From the NCBI GenBank assembly GCA_028532985.1, contig JANCIK010000004.1, positions 992,001 through 1,056,000 on the forward strand: DNA of 64,000 nucleotides, read 5' to 3'. This DNA comes from Stropharia rugosoannulata. Taxonomy: Eukaryota; Basidiomycota; Agaricomycetes; Agaricales; Strophariaceae. The notes beneath the pieces are model-generated. The model was not told where the DNA came from. It did not search any database and saw only the letters and a list, made by a program, of their open reading frames with translations. This document shows, piece after piece, positions 1-11,312 of this stretch. The position numbers were made by a program, and so were the translations under genes. The stretch's first letter is position 1, and each line of letters begins with the position of its first letter.

Positions 1-492
1 CGTTTCCAAGCACCCCACCAGAGCCAGGGAGGTCATTGAAGTTGATCAGGAGCGAGGTGAAAGTACCGTCGACAATGGTGTTACTCATGGTAGATAAATC
101 AATGGTTGGGGACTGGTCATTGTCTCCCGTAGACTGGATTAAGATACTGAGGTCTGGTTGGGTACCCTATGGAGGACACAGTCAGACAGGTGATGCGCAT
201 ACAAATGAAAAGATGTGCTTACGGCAATGTCAAAGCGCAGACCAGCATAGTCGGGGAAAGTGCCCTCCAGCTTGACGGACAGAGCAGCGTACGCGGATGA
301 GTTGACCGAGATGGACGACCCACTCGTGCCGGCGAACTCATCAGTAGCGGCAAAATTGATATCGCTACTCCAACTCCAGTTCTCCCATCCCTGGGCAAGG
401 TTTTCGTCCGTGTAGATTGTCAAGTCAGATCTGACCGCATTGAAGGCGGCAAAGAGTGTTGCAAACCGCAACAACGTTGACTTCGGGAACAT
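1..492 (-). CDS. Secreted protein of unknown function, 3' part beyond window edge
   Basis: The start ATG is at 492. The first ~22 residues form a clear signal peptide (MFPKSTLLRF, then a hydrophobic stretch ending NAVRS), so the protein is probably secreted. Exon 1 is 492-223; an intron follows and exon 2 runs from 133 off the left edge. The acceptor ending at 134 keeps the frame, whereas the nearer upstream AG leads to a stop. The mature part starts LTIYTDENLAQGWENWSW and is rich in Ser, Thr and Asn. Exon 2 contains GTFTSLLINFNDLPGSGG, a pattern I associate with beta-sandwich, carbohydrate-binding-like proteins of Agaricomycetes. No catalytic motif is visible in the part shown. A TATA-like TATTTAAA lies at 546-553 (minus strand), about 55 nt upstream. 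Function is not assigned. Confidence 0.6.
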
Positions 493-1575
493 TATAGCAG
501 TCGGTTTTTGCGGGTAGCCCGTCTCGTACTGCTTTTTGAGTTGCGTTTAAATACCATACGCGTCAGAGACTTCTTGCGGTCCGCCGCATGATTCTGTTAA
601 TGACAAGGGGTAGTTTGCGCATGAGTATCAATGTCTAGAGCGGACGGAGTTCGGGATAATGCATTTCGTAGGATAATTGGCGGAATATTGCAGTTCAAAA
701 GGCGAGGCTTATTGTAGAATGGCAATCATGGAAAGGCGTGTCATGTGTTGGTCGAGTACGGCCCCCGTAGTGAGTAACGAGCAAGACGAAACGAAGGTGC
801 GGAGAATATGGATACAGTTGATGGACTTCTGTGTCATTTTCCTTGTATTCGTCTTAAGTTGCGTGATGAAAGAAAGGATGAGGATGAAAAGAACTATATT
901 TGACACAGTAAAAATAGACAAGGAGGCGCATCTGGGTGCACTTTATCCGAGAATGAAGCCAAACAGTCAGTGTAAATCAGCATTTACGGAGATAAAGAGA
1001 TCCCGTACTTATACATATGTCCTAACCGTGCAGAACCGTCGACTGAAGTTGAACCAAAGTCGACCTTCTGAGCGTACGCGCCATTTACCGGCGGCCCGCG
1101 GGTGCGGCGTGCAAACTGCCGAGCGTGACTGTCGCGTCAAGCACGTGCTCCGTGCTACCAATTAATGATGGGCCGGCCCGCCGCCCCACTTAGGCTGGCT
1201 CCAAGCTGGCTCTATTGCTCATCGAGAAACCATGAACTTGCCCACGCCGTCAGCGCCGGAACCTCTAGTTGTTCTGAAAATACATAGTTTGTCATACTAT
1301 GAGTCACATAAACCCTTAAAATGACTCAAATATACTGATATGAATCTAGCATGCACAAGGTTTGCCTGCCATCGCGCAACCATTGTGGCAACATTGTGGG
1401 TTGATTTCGTATTGAAAGTGTTATCTACGGTTGGAAATTCACTCTGATCACTTGGCGACAATACAACACTTCTTATTCTTTCCCCACTCTCGTTATTCCC
1501 TTGTTCATTCACATACATAAAGCGTGAAGACTGCATCTGTCAACGCTATTTCCGACCCAACGCGATCTACTTACT
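493..1575. other. Divergent intergenic region
   Basis: This region separates the secreted-protein gene (minus) from the adenosine deaminase gene (plus) and must hold both promoters. A TATA-like element for the minus gene lies at 546-553. Open frames at 677-1165 and 1297-1536 have no recognisable motif and no fungal-like exon structure. I see no other gene here. Confidence 0.5.
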
Positions 1576-3758
1576 ATGAGCAACGAAGTGAACGAGTACC
1601 ACAGCAAGCGTATTGCTTTTATCGATGAAGAGAGATCTCTGCGTCGCGAAAATGTAGTACTGAAGGCGCGATCATCCAACGAGGCTGAAGCAGACGCCAA
1701 ATTGCGGCAGATACGCGCGAAGGAAGCTGAGACGATCTGGAAGGAAGAGTACCCCGATATTAAGCACCCTTTCCCGGGGATGGAATTCTTAACAGGTACG
1801 ACGGCCATTTGTGGAGCGTGGATTTGACGCGAAGGCAATGCACAGGAAAGAAAATCATAGAGAAGACTCGCGTTTTCGAAATTTTGAGCAAGGTTTGACT
1901 CAGGGATATCCATTTACTATCCAGTATCATTGAAAAGGCCTGTACAGATGCCCAAAGGCGCGCTCTTACACGCCCATCTCGACGCGACAGTCAACGCCAA
2001 GTTCCTCTTAGAGCTTGCGCTGAAGCATTCTTTCTTCTACGTCAAGGTAGAAAAACCGTTGACAGCCACCAATCTCAAGACGAATCTGCCTATTTTCCGC
2101 GCGCTCCCTGCCAGTCAATTTACTGATCACGCGAGTTTGACAAACAAGTCTTATGGAGCAGGAACATGGGTGTCTCTGCAGAACGCAAGGAGCAACTTTG
2201 CGTCTGAGTTTGGGGGTCCCGAAGGATTCGACAAATGGGTCATAGGATCTTTGACGATTGATCCTGTTGAGGCCTATGATACGTACAACACAGTGGACAA
2301 GGTATGCACAAGCATTAGCTCCTTAATTTCCTTATAACTGATATTTTTATCATAGATTTGGAGTAAATTCACCAGTACTTTTCTCACATCCACAGTAGGC
2401 GCTATGCTTTATTAGAAATGGCAGGGAAGCTGATTGTTACAAGGGATTAATTCGAGTTGAACCCATCTGGAGAGCATATATCAAGGAGTTCTTCCTTACA
2501 TCTATCGAGGATGGCGTTTCGTACGTTGAAGTTAGGATCAACTTTCTATACAAGTATAGTACATTGCATACTGTGTTAGAGCTCAACTGATTGTAGCTCC
2601 AGACTTATGATCGGCGCAAATGGACAAGAAGACATACCACATCGCAACTGGGTCCTTACGTTCAAAGAAGTCGTGGAAGAGGTGAAGGGAGAAATGAAGC
2701 AGCAAGGGCGTGGAGACGAGTTTATTGGCGGCAAGGTGCGTTCATCCCGAAAAGCTAAGCCTTGCAGCCTGGTTAATTTGGAGAATAGATTATATATTCC
2801 ACGATCAAGTCCATCACACCAGAAGAGATGAATTGGTACACGGAAGATTGCATTGCTCTCAAGAAGGAGTTCCCGGACATGATCATAGGCGAGTCAGACA
2901 CCAGAACGGTGTGCAGCGCGCTGACTGTATTGAGAAGGATTCGATCTGGTCGGCCCTGAGGACAAGCTCAAACCTCTGATATACTACATCGAGCCTCTGC
3001 TCCGATTCTGGGAGCGCCAGAAAGAGGAGGGGGTGGACATACCGTTTATTTTCCATGCGGGAGAAACACTGGGAGACGGGACAGAGGCAGATATTAATCT
3101 ATACGACGCGATTCTTCTTGGGACGAAGAGGATTGGGCATGGGTTCGCTATTCTTGCGGCTGGTATGAATTGGGCTAAAATAGGATGTAGATATTCCCTC
3201 ATCAAGCACCCCAAACTGGTGGAAATATGTCGCGAGCGGGGCATTGCCGTGGAGGTGTGCCCAATTTCGTAAGTTGCCGGTCCAGATGCATCGAGTGCCG
3301 CCGCTGACGAGAGACAGGAATGAGATTCTGGTATGATGTGCCGTCGTTCCGATGTGCGCCTTGCTGATTGTGACAGCGCCTAACGTCGTCGATGCTGATG
3401 CATCCGCTGCCCGCGCTGCTGAACAACGGGGTGCCCGTGGCGCTATGCTCGGATGATCCCGCGGTGTTCGGGAACATGGGCCTGACGTTCGACTTTTACC
3501 AGGTAAGGGAGCCACTGTGTGCGCGAGTGAGGCTAATGCAGGCGCAGGTGCTGGTCGCAAGTGAGGTGAACGGGCTGAGCACGCTCGGTGCGCTGGCGCG
3601 GGACAGCATTGAGGTAAGCCGGGTGATGTGTGGGAGTGCGCGGTCGCTGACGGGAGCAGTTCTCGATGCTGGGTGAGACGGAGAAGGCGGCGATGCTGGA
3701 CGTGTTTGAGCGGCGATGGGGGGCGTATGTAGAGTATGTGCGCGGGATTGAGGTGTAA
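1576..3758 (+). CDS. Adenosine deaminase, ADGF/CECR1 (ADA2) type
   Basis: The enzyme hydrolyses adenosine to inosine and ammonia (purine salvage). Twelve exons splice to exactly 549 residues: 1576-1795, 1846-1892, 1948-2301, 2356-2394, 2444-2553, 2597-2735, 2789-2888, 2938-3268, 3318-3330, 3377-3502, 3542-3613 and 3660-3758. Metal and catalytic motifs are intact: HAHLDA near residue 97, PFIFHAGE, IGHG, HPLPALL and CSDDP, in the order expected for the amidohydrolase barrel. The N-terminus has the ADGF-type helical region rather than the short lead of classical ADA. No signal peptide is visible, so a cytoplasmic location is likely, unlike the animal growth-factor members. Oddities: exon 9 is only 13 nt, and the intron 2889-2937 has a GC donor. 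The family assignment is firm; the substrate is inferred. Confidence 0.9.
2889..2937 (+). other. Non-canonical GC-AG intron
   Basis: Exon sequence ends ...ATG ATC ATA G, followed by GCGAGT, and resumes after ...GAGAAG with GA TTC GAT. Splicing here restores the family motif I-I-G-F-D-L-V-G and a length (49 nt) like the neighbouring introns. I found no GT donor nearby that keeps the frame. Confidence 0.75.
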
Positions 3759-3966
3759 TTAGAGTTGTGTATACAGTTGTTTGTGGCTGGGGAGGATAAG
3801 TAGAGTGAGCGAGCTGGAGGGCTGGTCACACCGCCCGTTGCGCCCAGGTAAGTTGGTTTGCCGCTGTCGTCCCCTCCTCCCCACCGCATCCCCTTACATC
3901 CCATCCCTGCCATGTCCCCCAGACATTCCAATTCCCAACTCCCTAACCAAGAACTGAATAAACACC

Positions 3967-5409
3967 ATGCCAGACATTGAATCTACCCGTAAAAGGTCCC
4001 GCTCTCCCGACGACAGCGACCACAAAACACACAAGCGGCCCAATACAGGCGCCCCAGCCGTGTATGGCTCAGCCTCCCACACCACACGCCCATCCCCAGA
4101 TATAACCATGGTCGATCCATCTTCTGCCTCCCAACACACGCACGACAACGGCTCCGCCGCACCCTCCGCCAGCGCCAGGAAGGATGACAACGGTGACTAC
4201 AAGTCCGCCCACGGCCACAGCAGCGACGGCAAGGAATCCTCAGTGCCTCCGGGAGAGGCCTCTTCCGCCAACCCCGCCCCCGTCCCCTCCGCCAACATCC
4301 ATATGCGATGCCTTATCGTCACCCAGGATGCCTCCATCATCATTGGCAAGGGTGGCTCACACGTCAATGAGATACGTGAGAAGAGCGGAGCCCGCGTTAT
4401 GGTCTCCGAGAGCATTCCGGGCAACCCAGAGCGCATCCTCAACGTCAGCGGGCCCCTCGATGCTGTGTCCAAGGTCATTACCACTGCGGCTATATCTCCT
4501 CTTGTCTACTCTTCTAACACTCTTTAAACGCAGGCATTCGGGCTTATTGTGCGCAGAATCAACGACGAGCCGTTCGACGTCCCCTCAGTCCCAGGCAGCC
4601 GGGCTGTCACTATCAAGTTTATGATACCCAACTCGCGCATGGGCTCCGTGATCGGCAAGCAAGGTTCCAAAATCAAGGAGATTCAGGATGCCAGTGGGGC
4701 AAGGCTGAATGCCAGTGAAGGAATGCTACCTGGCTCGACAGAGGTCTGCATCATGCCTCTTTCACTTTCACCTCTTATTGACACATTACATAGCGCGTGC
4801 TTAGCGTAGCTGGTGTTGCGGATGCAATTCACATAGCTACGTACTATATCGGTAATATACTCATCGAGGCGCAGGAGAAGATGCCCTCTTACTCCACGAA
4901 CTACCGCCCTGGCAGCGGCTCTACCCGCTCGGGTGGTGGTGGTGGTGGTACCGGTGGTACCGGTGGCCGGTCAATGGGCGGTGGTAGTGGCTCATCATAC
5001 GGTCCTCCGGGCTCGTACAACCCGAGTTCTAACTATGGCTCGCACAACCCCCCGCAACAAATGCAGACACAACAAATTTATATTCCTAACGACCTTGTGG
5101 GCTGCATCATCGGCAAGGGTGGCAGTAAAATTAATGAGATTCGCCACATGAGCGCAAGCCAGATAAAGATAATGGAGCCAGGTGCTGTCGGCGTCGGTAT
5201 GAACGGTGCGCCCGCCCCTGCTGGTCAGGAAGGAGAACGGCTGGTCGTCATTACAGGCCAGCCTGCCAACATACAAATGGCAGTGCAATTGCTGTATCAT
5301 GTGCGTTTTTCCATTTTTTACGCGCATATACTTATTAAAGCACCTGTTATAACAGAGATTGGAGCAGGAGAAGCAAAAACAGCTCCGTGCATCTACAGGT
5401 GCGAGTTGA
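3967..5409 (+). CDS. Triple-KH RNA-binding protein (PCBP/hnRNP K, Rnc1/Pbp2-like)
   Basis: Four exons (3967-4473, 4534-4743, 4794-5300, 5356-5409) give exactly 425 residues. A low-complexity N-terminus (~110 residues, Ser/Pro/Asp-rich, with a basic KRSRSP-type patch) precedes three KH domains. Each carries an intact GxxG RNA-binding loop: IIIGKGGSHVNEI (KH1), SVIGKQGSKIKEI (KH2) and CIIGKGGSKINEI (KH3). A Gly/Ser-rich linker, including a run of Gly codons near 4930-5000, separates KH2 from KH3, as in poly(C)-binding proteins. A short charged tail ends the protein. Relatives bind C-rich mRNA and affect mRNA stability and telomere or checkpoint-linked transcripts; which role applies here cannot be read from sequence. 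The start is the first ATG of the long frame, just downstream of a pyrimidine-rich leader. Confidence 0.88.
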
Positions 5410-7057
5410 ATGGCGGTACGATGACCTTGCGCCCCTGAATTTTTCAATTACTGAATACATGCTTGACGGTGTCGGTGTATAATATTTTGTCCTATATCCC
5501 TAGCCGTCATATCTCTCCATTAACTGTTCATTTACCCTACCCCAACCCATCCTGACATGATTCGCCCCCGACCTGCTTTCAAGTAGCGCGGCATTCTCTT
5601 CAAATCAACACTACCCCAACCCATACAAATTCACAGCCCAATGACCAATAATCACGCGCATGCCCTCCTATTCTTGTCATTGTTACAACTTAGTCCATCA
5701 CCCAAGCCCCCAATCCTGACCCGCCACTTCGCGCCCCCAGTTTCAGCTACGTCTCATGCCTCACCAATCCAACCACAGCCATCCCCCTTCATCTTGTCAG
5801 TTACACTCCCCTATGCCACATACGAAGTTGTTGTCCGTTGTTTTCCTTCGCCTGCTTTGCACGCAATATTCCCAGCTTCCCATCATCCCCCATCTCCTGC
5901 AAGTTCGCCAATGTCCGATGTAGGTATACATGCCTCTTCTCCTCCTGTTGTCAACCATTAATCCCCGTCTTGTTAGTTTAGTCTATCCGTAGCCGAACGA
6001 TCTACATGCGAATTCGGGCACATACCATTCCCCTTCCCCCCAACCGTATTTCCAGCCATTTGTTCCGATTTTCTCATCTCGTTTACCAAACGATTGCTCT
6101 TCCCGTCCCGTGCCCCTATTTTCTTATCTTCTTTTCTCTTAGGTCTTGGTGTTGCTATTCCCTGTTATCTGCCCATCTCGACAGAACGTTTATCCCTGCT
6201 GCATCCGACAGTGCTACCCGCTGTTGGCTTGCCTTCCCTCGACCCATTGCAGTAGTCGTTTTCTAATGATCCCAAATTCATGCCATTTATGAATGTGCTG
6301 TTTCGCCGCCAATTGTGATTACTCGGGCTAACCTTTTGGTACGATTTTTTTCTTCTTTTTTTTTGGATGTAATGTTTGAGACTGCATGCCTCTGAAGTTC
6401 TTGTATGACTCGTCAGGTGTGTTTAACTCTCTATTTAGTACTGCCTGACAACTGCGAGTGGTGTGCACTTCGCGTGGTCACATCTATGAAGGAAATATAT
6501 CATTGAGACAGGGCATAATGGGGAATATTGGAGTTTGGACGTGCTTTTTTGCTTGCTTGTGTTCTGTAAGTACTATAAAGTTTGCCTTTTTGTTGGTGTT
6601 AACTGTCCTACTGATATACATATACATAAAAAGTAAATACATAGAGTAGTGCATACATTTATTGGTCGCATAACTCTCAATGATCACCAGCAGGGTGAAT
6701 CAAATCTAAATATGTAGAACGTTTGTTACTTTGGGCCCTATGAAAAGAAACCTTCAGATACTTGTGAACTATCTGCCTACCACAAAAGGTAAAACAGTAA
6801 CGGACATCAGAAGAGTCACCTGTTTAAACGAGCGAGGCGCTGATTCAGTAGATGCGGTTATTCCTCGCAAATCATCACCGTTATCGTCTCGATTTCGGCA
6901 GCCACATCATCCCATGATTCATCCAAGATCAGAGTTTCTTCTCCTTGGCATATTTTGGGATCTGCTGTATACAAGTTTATACGATTCGTCGCTTTGAGTC
7001 CGGAAAAGAGAACACGGCAGAACGACACAGTCTCCTTATAATTTCGTGGTGGTTCTG
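5410..7057. other. Convergent intergenic region, pyrimidine-rich
   Basis: The region lies between the 3' ends of the triple-KH gene (plus) and the vigilin-like gene (minus). From about 5500 to 6260 the plus strand is strongly C/T-rich, which opens frames at 5641-5961 and 6006-6266 of biased composition. It probably includes the long 3' UTR of the KH gene. From about 6300 it becomes AT-rich. No gene is supported. Confidence 0.5.
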
Positions 7058-9172
7058 TTAAGCACTTTGTGAAGGGTTTTCGTGGATGATGCAACGTACG
7101 TTATATGACGACCTCTGTTTTGCAAGGGCTCTTTGCCCATTGAACTTGTAGATAATTGTCCGAGCGGGGGCCTTCTTTTCTCCAAAATATTCCTCCTTTG
7201 TCTCATCAAAATTATCCGAGCCGTCAAGGTTCACGCTGGGTTGATCATGAAGTTCGTTGACGCCAATCCCAGGCGAACCCACAATATTGACAACGTAATC
7301 CTTGTCAATGTCGATATTCATGGACTAGGAAGAATGGGATGTTAAACACCACCCATTTCATTATCGAAAGAAAGGTTACATAGCCATCAACGGTCTCGTT
7401 GTTGTTGGCATCCGAGTAGCCAGGGTCACCAGCCTCAGCACCCCCTTTGATTGAAAGCGCAGTATCCTCTGCAAGAATGCTGAGCAAAACGAAAAGACCA
7501 ATGAATCACACTACAAATAGAACAATTGAAAAACACACCTATACAGAGCAACACCTTCCCCATCAGATGCGGGCGTTATCATTTCGCTGCACCATTTGAT
7601 GATCAGCTTCTCGACTTCATCGAAATGTTTCTGCTTTTCGTCAGGTAAGGCCGAGGCGATGGGGGTAAGAGGGTCGTAAATCAAGACTACGATATCTGAT
7701 TCTGTCGGCGATTGGTCAGGGAAGTAAACGAGAACGTTATGCAGCTGGTACAGTTGTTTTAACCTGACAACTTCCCTATCAAAAAGGCGCCAGGCAGCAT
7801 CATGACAAACTCACTCTTCATTGTACTTGTCGATAATAATGCTTTGAAAAACCTGTTCGACGTTAACGTCCCTTATACTGCAAATGATTTTACAGAGGAG
7901 GTCCGAAAATTGTTTTATGACCGCCTCGACATCTCCCTTAGAACCAGTGATACCAATAACATAACTAGGGGTGGCAGCGCTCGGAGACGGGAAAGAGACG
8001 TCGACTTTAGGGTGGCTCGCCTTGATTGTCTTCCCGTAGTCAACATGTTTCAAATAGCTCGTCAGTAACTTCGACAAAGTAACAGGACCAGGGAGAATCA
8101 ACTGGTGAGTGTACTTAGAGCTGCCCTTCTTCGTCTGAATATACTGAGAGTTTGCCATCTTCACAACAGCCGAAAATCCAGCAGGAATATCAGTGCTTTG
8201 ACCCCATATAATAACCTCAGAGTCCCCATATTCATCGACCTTGCCAGGAACCACCGTACATTTGCTCTCTGCCATAATCGCGTCACCTCTGATCAGGTCG
8301 CGCTGGCCCTTGGGAAGAGAGATCTTGAGTGAGGTGAGAGAGATTTCGAGGGTTCGAATAGTCTGCTTGATTAGATCCGCAACGTGTGTTACCCGCTCGC
8401 GCTCTCCTGAGACCGTAATCTCGCGAACAGAGGTGTCGAACGTCAAGTTGACTCTACCTTTAGGATGTTCAGATATAAGCAAGGCCTTGCGTGCTAAGAC
8501 AAATGGCAAGATATGGGCAGGAATGTCGCGGACAGTCGCCTTCAAGTTATTGGAGGAGATGATCTTGTTAATCAAAGCCTGGGCTTCGTATACATGAGGC
8601 TGGGGTCCGACAAGAGTGATTGGGACGGTGGTCTCATCCTCATGACCGATATTGTGCGTCGTACTGTCATTAGGTCGCGACTGTCGGCTAGGTATGACAA
8701 TCCTAACGTTGGTCTGATCCCGGATCTGGTTTATAGTAGCTCCTAACCAAATGACAAACCATTAAGTTTGGTAAAGAAAGCAATATGCCACAATACCTAC
8801 CTTTACGACCGATGATTGAAGAGATAGTAGATAAGGGCGCGTCGATGACGAGGGTAACCTGGCAAAAATTCAAGCTATGAGTGGATGAAGTTGCGGAAAG
8901 AAGCTTACGATAGGGCTACACAAAGCAACAAGACTGCGCTTGGTCTCGTCAAGCTCCTTTTGAGAATCCGCTTGAATATCGAAGGTAGTTTGACGGTCGT
9001 TCTTATTGCCGCTGGCCTTGATCTTGACTTTATTCTTATACTTTGCCTTGACCTGTTTGATTACTCCGTCGAGGGTTGTTGGGTTGCCATTACTTCCCGA
9101 GTTGGACAAATCAATTGCCGACAGAGTGAAAGAGTCAGCAAAGACGGGTGCCTTGGCGACTTTGTTAGCCAT
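7058..9172 (-). CDS. Half-length vigilin/Scp160-like KH protein
   Basis: Six exons (9172-8909, 8858-8801, 8742-7815, 7763-7539, 7479-7380, 7324-7058) splice cleanly to 613 residues. The N-terminus (KAPVFADSFTLSAIDLS) and the following order of segments match my recollection of the N-terminal half of basidiomycete vigilin (Scp160), an ER/polysome-associated multi-KH protein usually over 1,200 residues. KH1 keeps its loop (SIIGRKGATINQIRDQ). A later KH (VNIVGSPGIGVNELHDQ) has a modified loop, and the C-terminal set of KH domains is absent. The protein ends in a short unrelated-looking tail. The clean exon structure and absence of internal stops argue for a working gene. The first ATG after an apparent loss of the usual Pro/Ala-rich lead was used; an upstream exon cannot be excluded. 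It is likely a shortened paralogue, which would need a full-length copy elsewhere. Confidence 0.72.
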
Positions 9173-9879
9173 GCTCAGCCGTAGAGCGCCAAATAGCTAT
9201 GGTAGTGCCGTCAGTCGGGATAGTGCGGAAATAGGAGACGCCCTGGACTTGACGGAACCGGCTAGCTCAGCGACTGAGGTTCGAAAGATGGAGAAAAGAG
9301 CCGGTAGACGTGCAAAGATACAAGGGACCTCAAACTTGAGATGCGGCTGTTATCAAGCTGTAATGGCAGATGTAATTCAGTCATTCAGACTTTTTACTTA
9401 TACCCCGTGGGGCTGTGAGTGTTCTTGAAGCCGTGCTTACGGCGCCAATGCAAATGTAAATAGGCGAAGGCGAGAGTTCACACGATATTATTTGGATATT
9501 ATATCTATTAATCCGGGGGGAAAAGTTTGGGGAATTCAGCCGCGTTCAAGCCAAGTCGGCGCGCGTTGGGCGCGCGCTCAAGACATTCAGTGCGAGGCAT
9601 ACATGTATGTGCGTCAAGCTGCAATCAACTGAAAATAGGTCATTGCCAGGGGGTTCTAGGTCACACTGCCCACTTTGGAATCCCTTTGGCCAGGTACTAT
9701 CGAACTTTGGCTTTGTTTGGCATCCCCCATGCTCAGCCTTTAGGAAATAGCTGCTCGCTCGCAATTACATAATCTGTCAAATTTGATAGACTCGCTCCCC
9801 CTCTTCACATTTGCGTACCAACTTCGGCTGTTGAAGTAGGCGCTATCCCTTTCTATCTATCGCTTGCGCACAACATAAC
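9173..9879. promoter_or_regulatory. Divergent promoter region (vigilin-like / BRX1)
   Basis: The 707 bp separate two divergently transcribed genes. No clear TATA box stands out on the BRX1 side. Plus-strand open frames here are continuations or shadows and show no protein motif. Confidence 0.4.
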
Positions 9880-11131
9880 ATGGCGTCCATTCTAAAAGCA
9901 CAAAAGGCTAACGCCAAAGATATCAAGGGGAAAGGCAAACGACGCGCAGATGAGATGGATGTAGACGCTGCAGGTGGCGACGTTGAAGTCGCCGAAAAAA
10001 AAGTGAAAAAGAACAAGCAGAGAGTGCTTTTGCTCTCTTCGCGCGGTGTTACGCAGCGCATGCGTCACCTCATGATGGATTTGGAGGCGCTCCTACCACA
10101 TGTCAAAAAAGGTATGCATTCAATAATCGTGAAAAATAATGACATTGATGTATGTTTCTTATAGATTCAAAACTTGACTCGAAGTCGCAATTACATCTTT
10201 TGCCAGAGTTGGCCGACCTCAACAACTGCAACAACACCCTCTACTTCGAAGCGCGGCGGCACGAAGACCTGTACATGTGGGCTGCGAAAACGCCGAACGG
10301 CCCTAGTATCAAGCTACACGTCCAAAATATACATACGATGGATGAGCTGAAGCTAACAGGAAACTGCTTGAAAGGCAGCCGGGGCTTGCTCAGCTTTGAC
10401 AAGGCTTTCGAGGATACTAAATGGGGGAAGTTGACCAAAGAGGTTTTCACTCAGGTGGGTAATTAATTCTTGCACGATTCCATGTGCCGTTTGGCCTAGA
10501 CTTTCACCGCCTGGTTTGAGTTTGGCCATTGTTCCACCAAGTAGTATGAAATTGGCATGGGAACCAATCTCTGAAAGGAATGGAACTGATGAATTGCGTT
10601 TCAACCTTTAGATCTTCGGTGTGCCGTCCACAGCCAGGCGGGCGAAGCCTTTCATTGATCACCTCCTGACTTTCTCAATCGTGGATTCAAAAATATGGTT
10701 CCGCAATTTCCAGGTAGGCCATTGTTACACAACCTTGAGCGCGCAGCTTTGCTTAATTTTGGGCTTAAGATTATGGAGAAAGACCCCTTACAACCCAACG
10801 GCCCTGTCCAAACGACTTTAGTAGAGATTGGCCCCCGCTTTGTGCTGACCCCGATCCGTATCTTCGAGGGTGCCTTTGGCGGTGCTACCGTGTTCTCAAA
10901 TCCTGGTACGCTACTTTACACGGGGTTATGCCCTTAGACACACTTGCATGGAGTATACTACTAACTATTTATGCAGAGTTTGTAACGCCCACAGCGACGC
11001 GCCAGGCCCTGAAGCGGGCTAAAGGCACTAAATACAACAGTAGGAAGGACGCTGAAGATGAAAGCAAGCGTCGCCGCGAATTGCGGCGGTTGGATGAAGA
11101 CGCGCTGGGTGTGTCCAAGGTGTTCGCGTAA
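9880..11131 (+). CDS. BRX1: Ribosome biogenesis protein BRX1 (Brix domain)
   Basis: Five exons (9880-10111, 10165-10454, 10612-10713, 10770-10905, 10977-11131) give exactly 304 residues. A basic/acidic N-terminal tail with a KGKGKRR-type nuclear signal precedes the Brix domain, which starts at QRVLLLSSRGVTQRMRHLMMD. Family hallmarks follow: CNNTLYFEARRHEDLYMW, SIKLHVQNIHTMDELKLTGN, FDKAFE, SKIWFRNFQI and LVEIGPRFVLTPIRIFEGAFGG. The C-terminus is a basic, charged tail. Brx1 binds rRNA in the nucleolus, and in yeast acts with Ebp2 in early 60S assembly. Length fits the family (yeast 291). The ATG used is the first of the frame and gives a typical N-terminus. Confidence 0.95.
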
Positions 11132-11312
11132 CGGTATGTAGCCCATGTCAGCCGAGAACAATGCTACTTTGTTTTGTTATGACGTAAACAAGTGATTTAC
11201 CAAAAGGGGAGTTATTGAGATACACGAGATGTCTCGCTTTTATTACAAGGGTGCGCTTTATGCAGTCTATTAAATACTCTTGTCCTTTTTTCCGTTTTCC
11301 CCACTCTCCATC

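Noticed and set aside
677..1165. 162-codon plus-strand open frame
   Set aside because: Composition is unlike the neighbouring genes, with no domain, and it lies in a divergent promoter region.
5641..6266. Two plus-strand open frames of 106 and 86 codons after the KH gene
   Set aside because: They arise from strongly C/T-rich DNA that lacks stops, have no motif or splice logic, and probably lie in a long 3' UTR.
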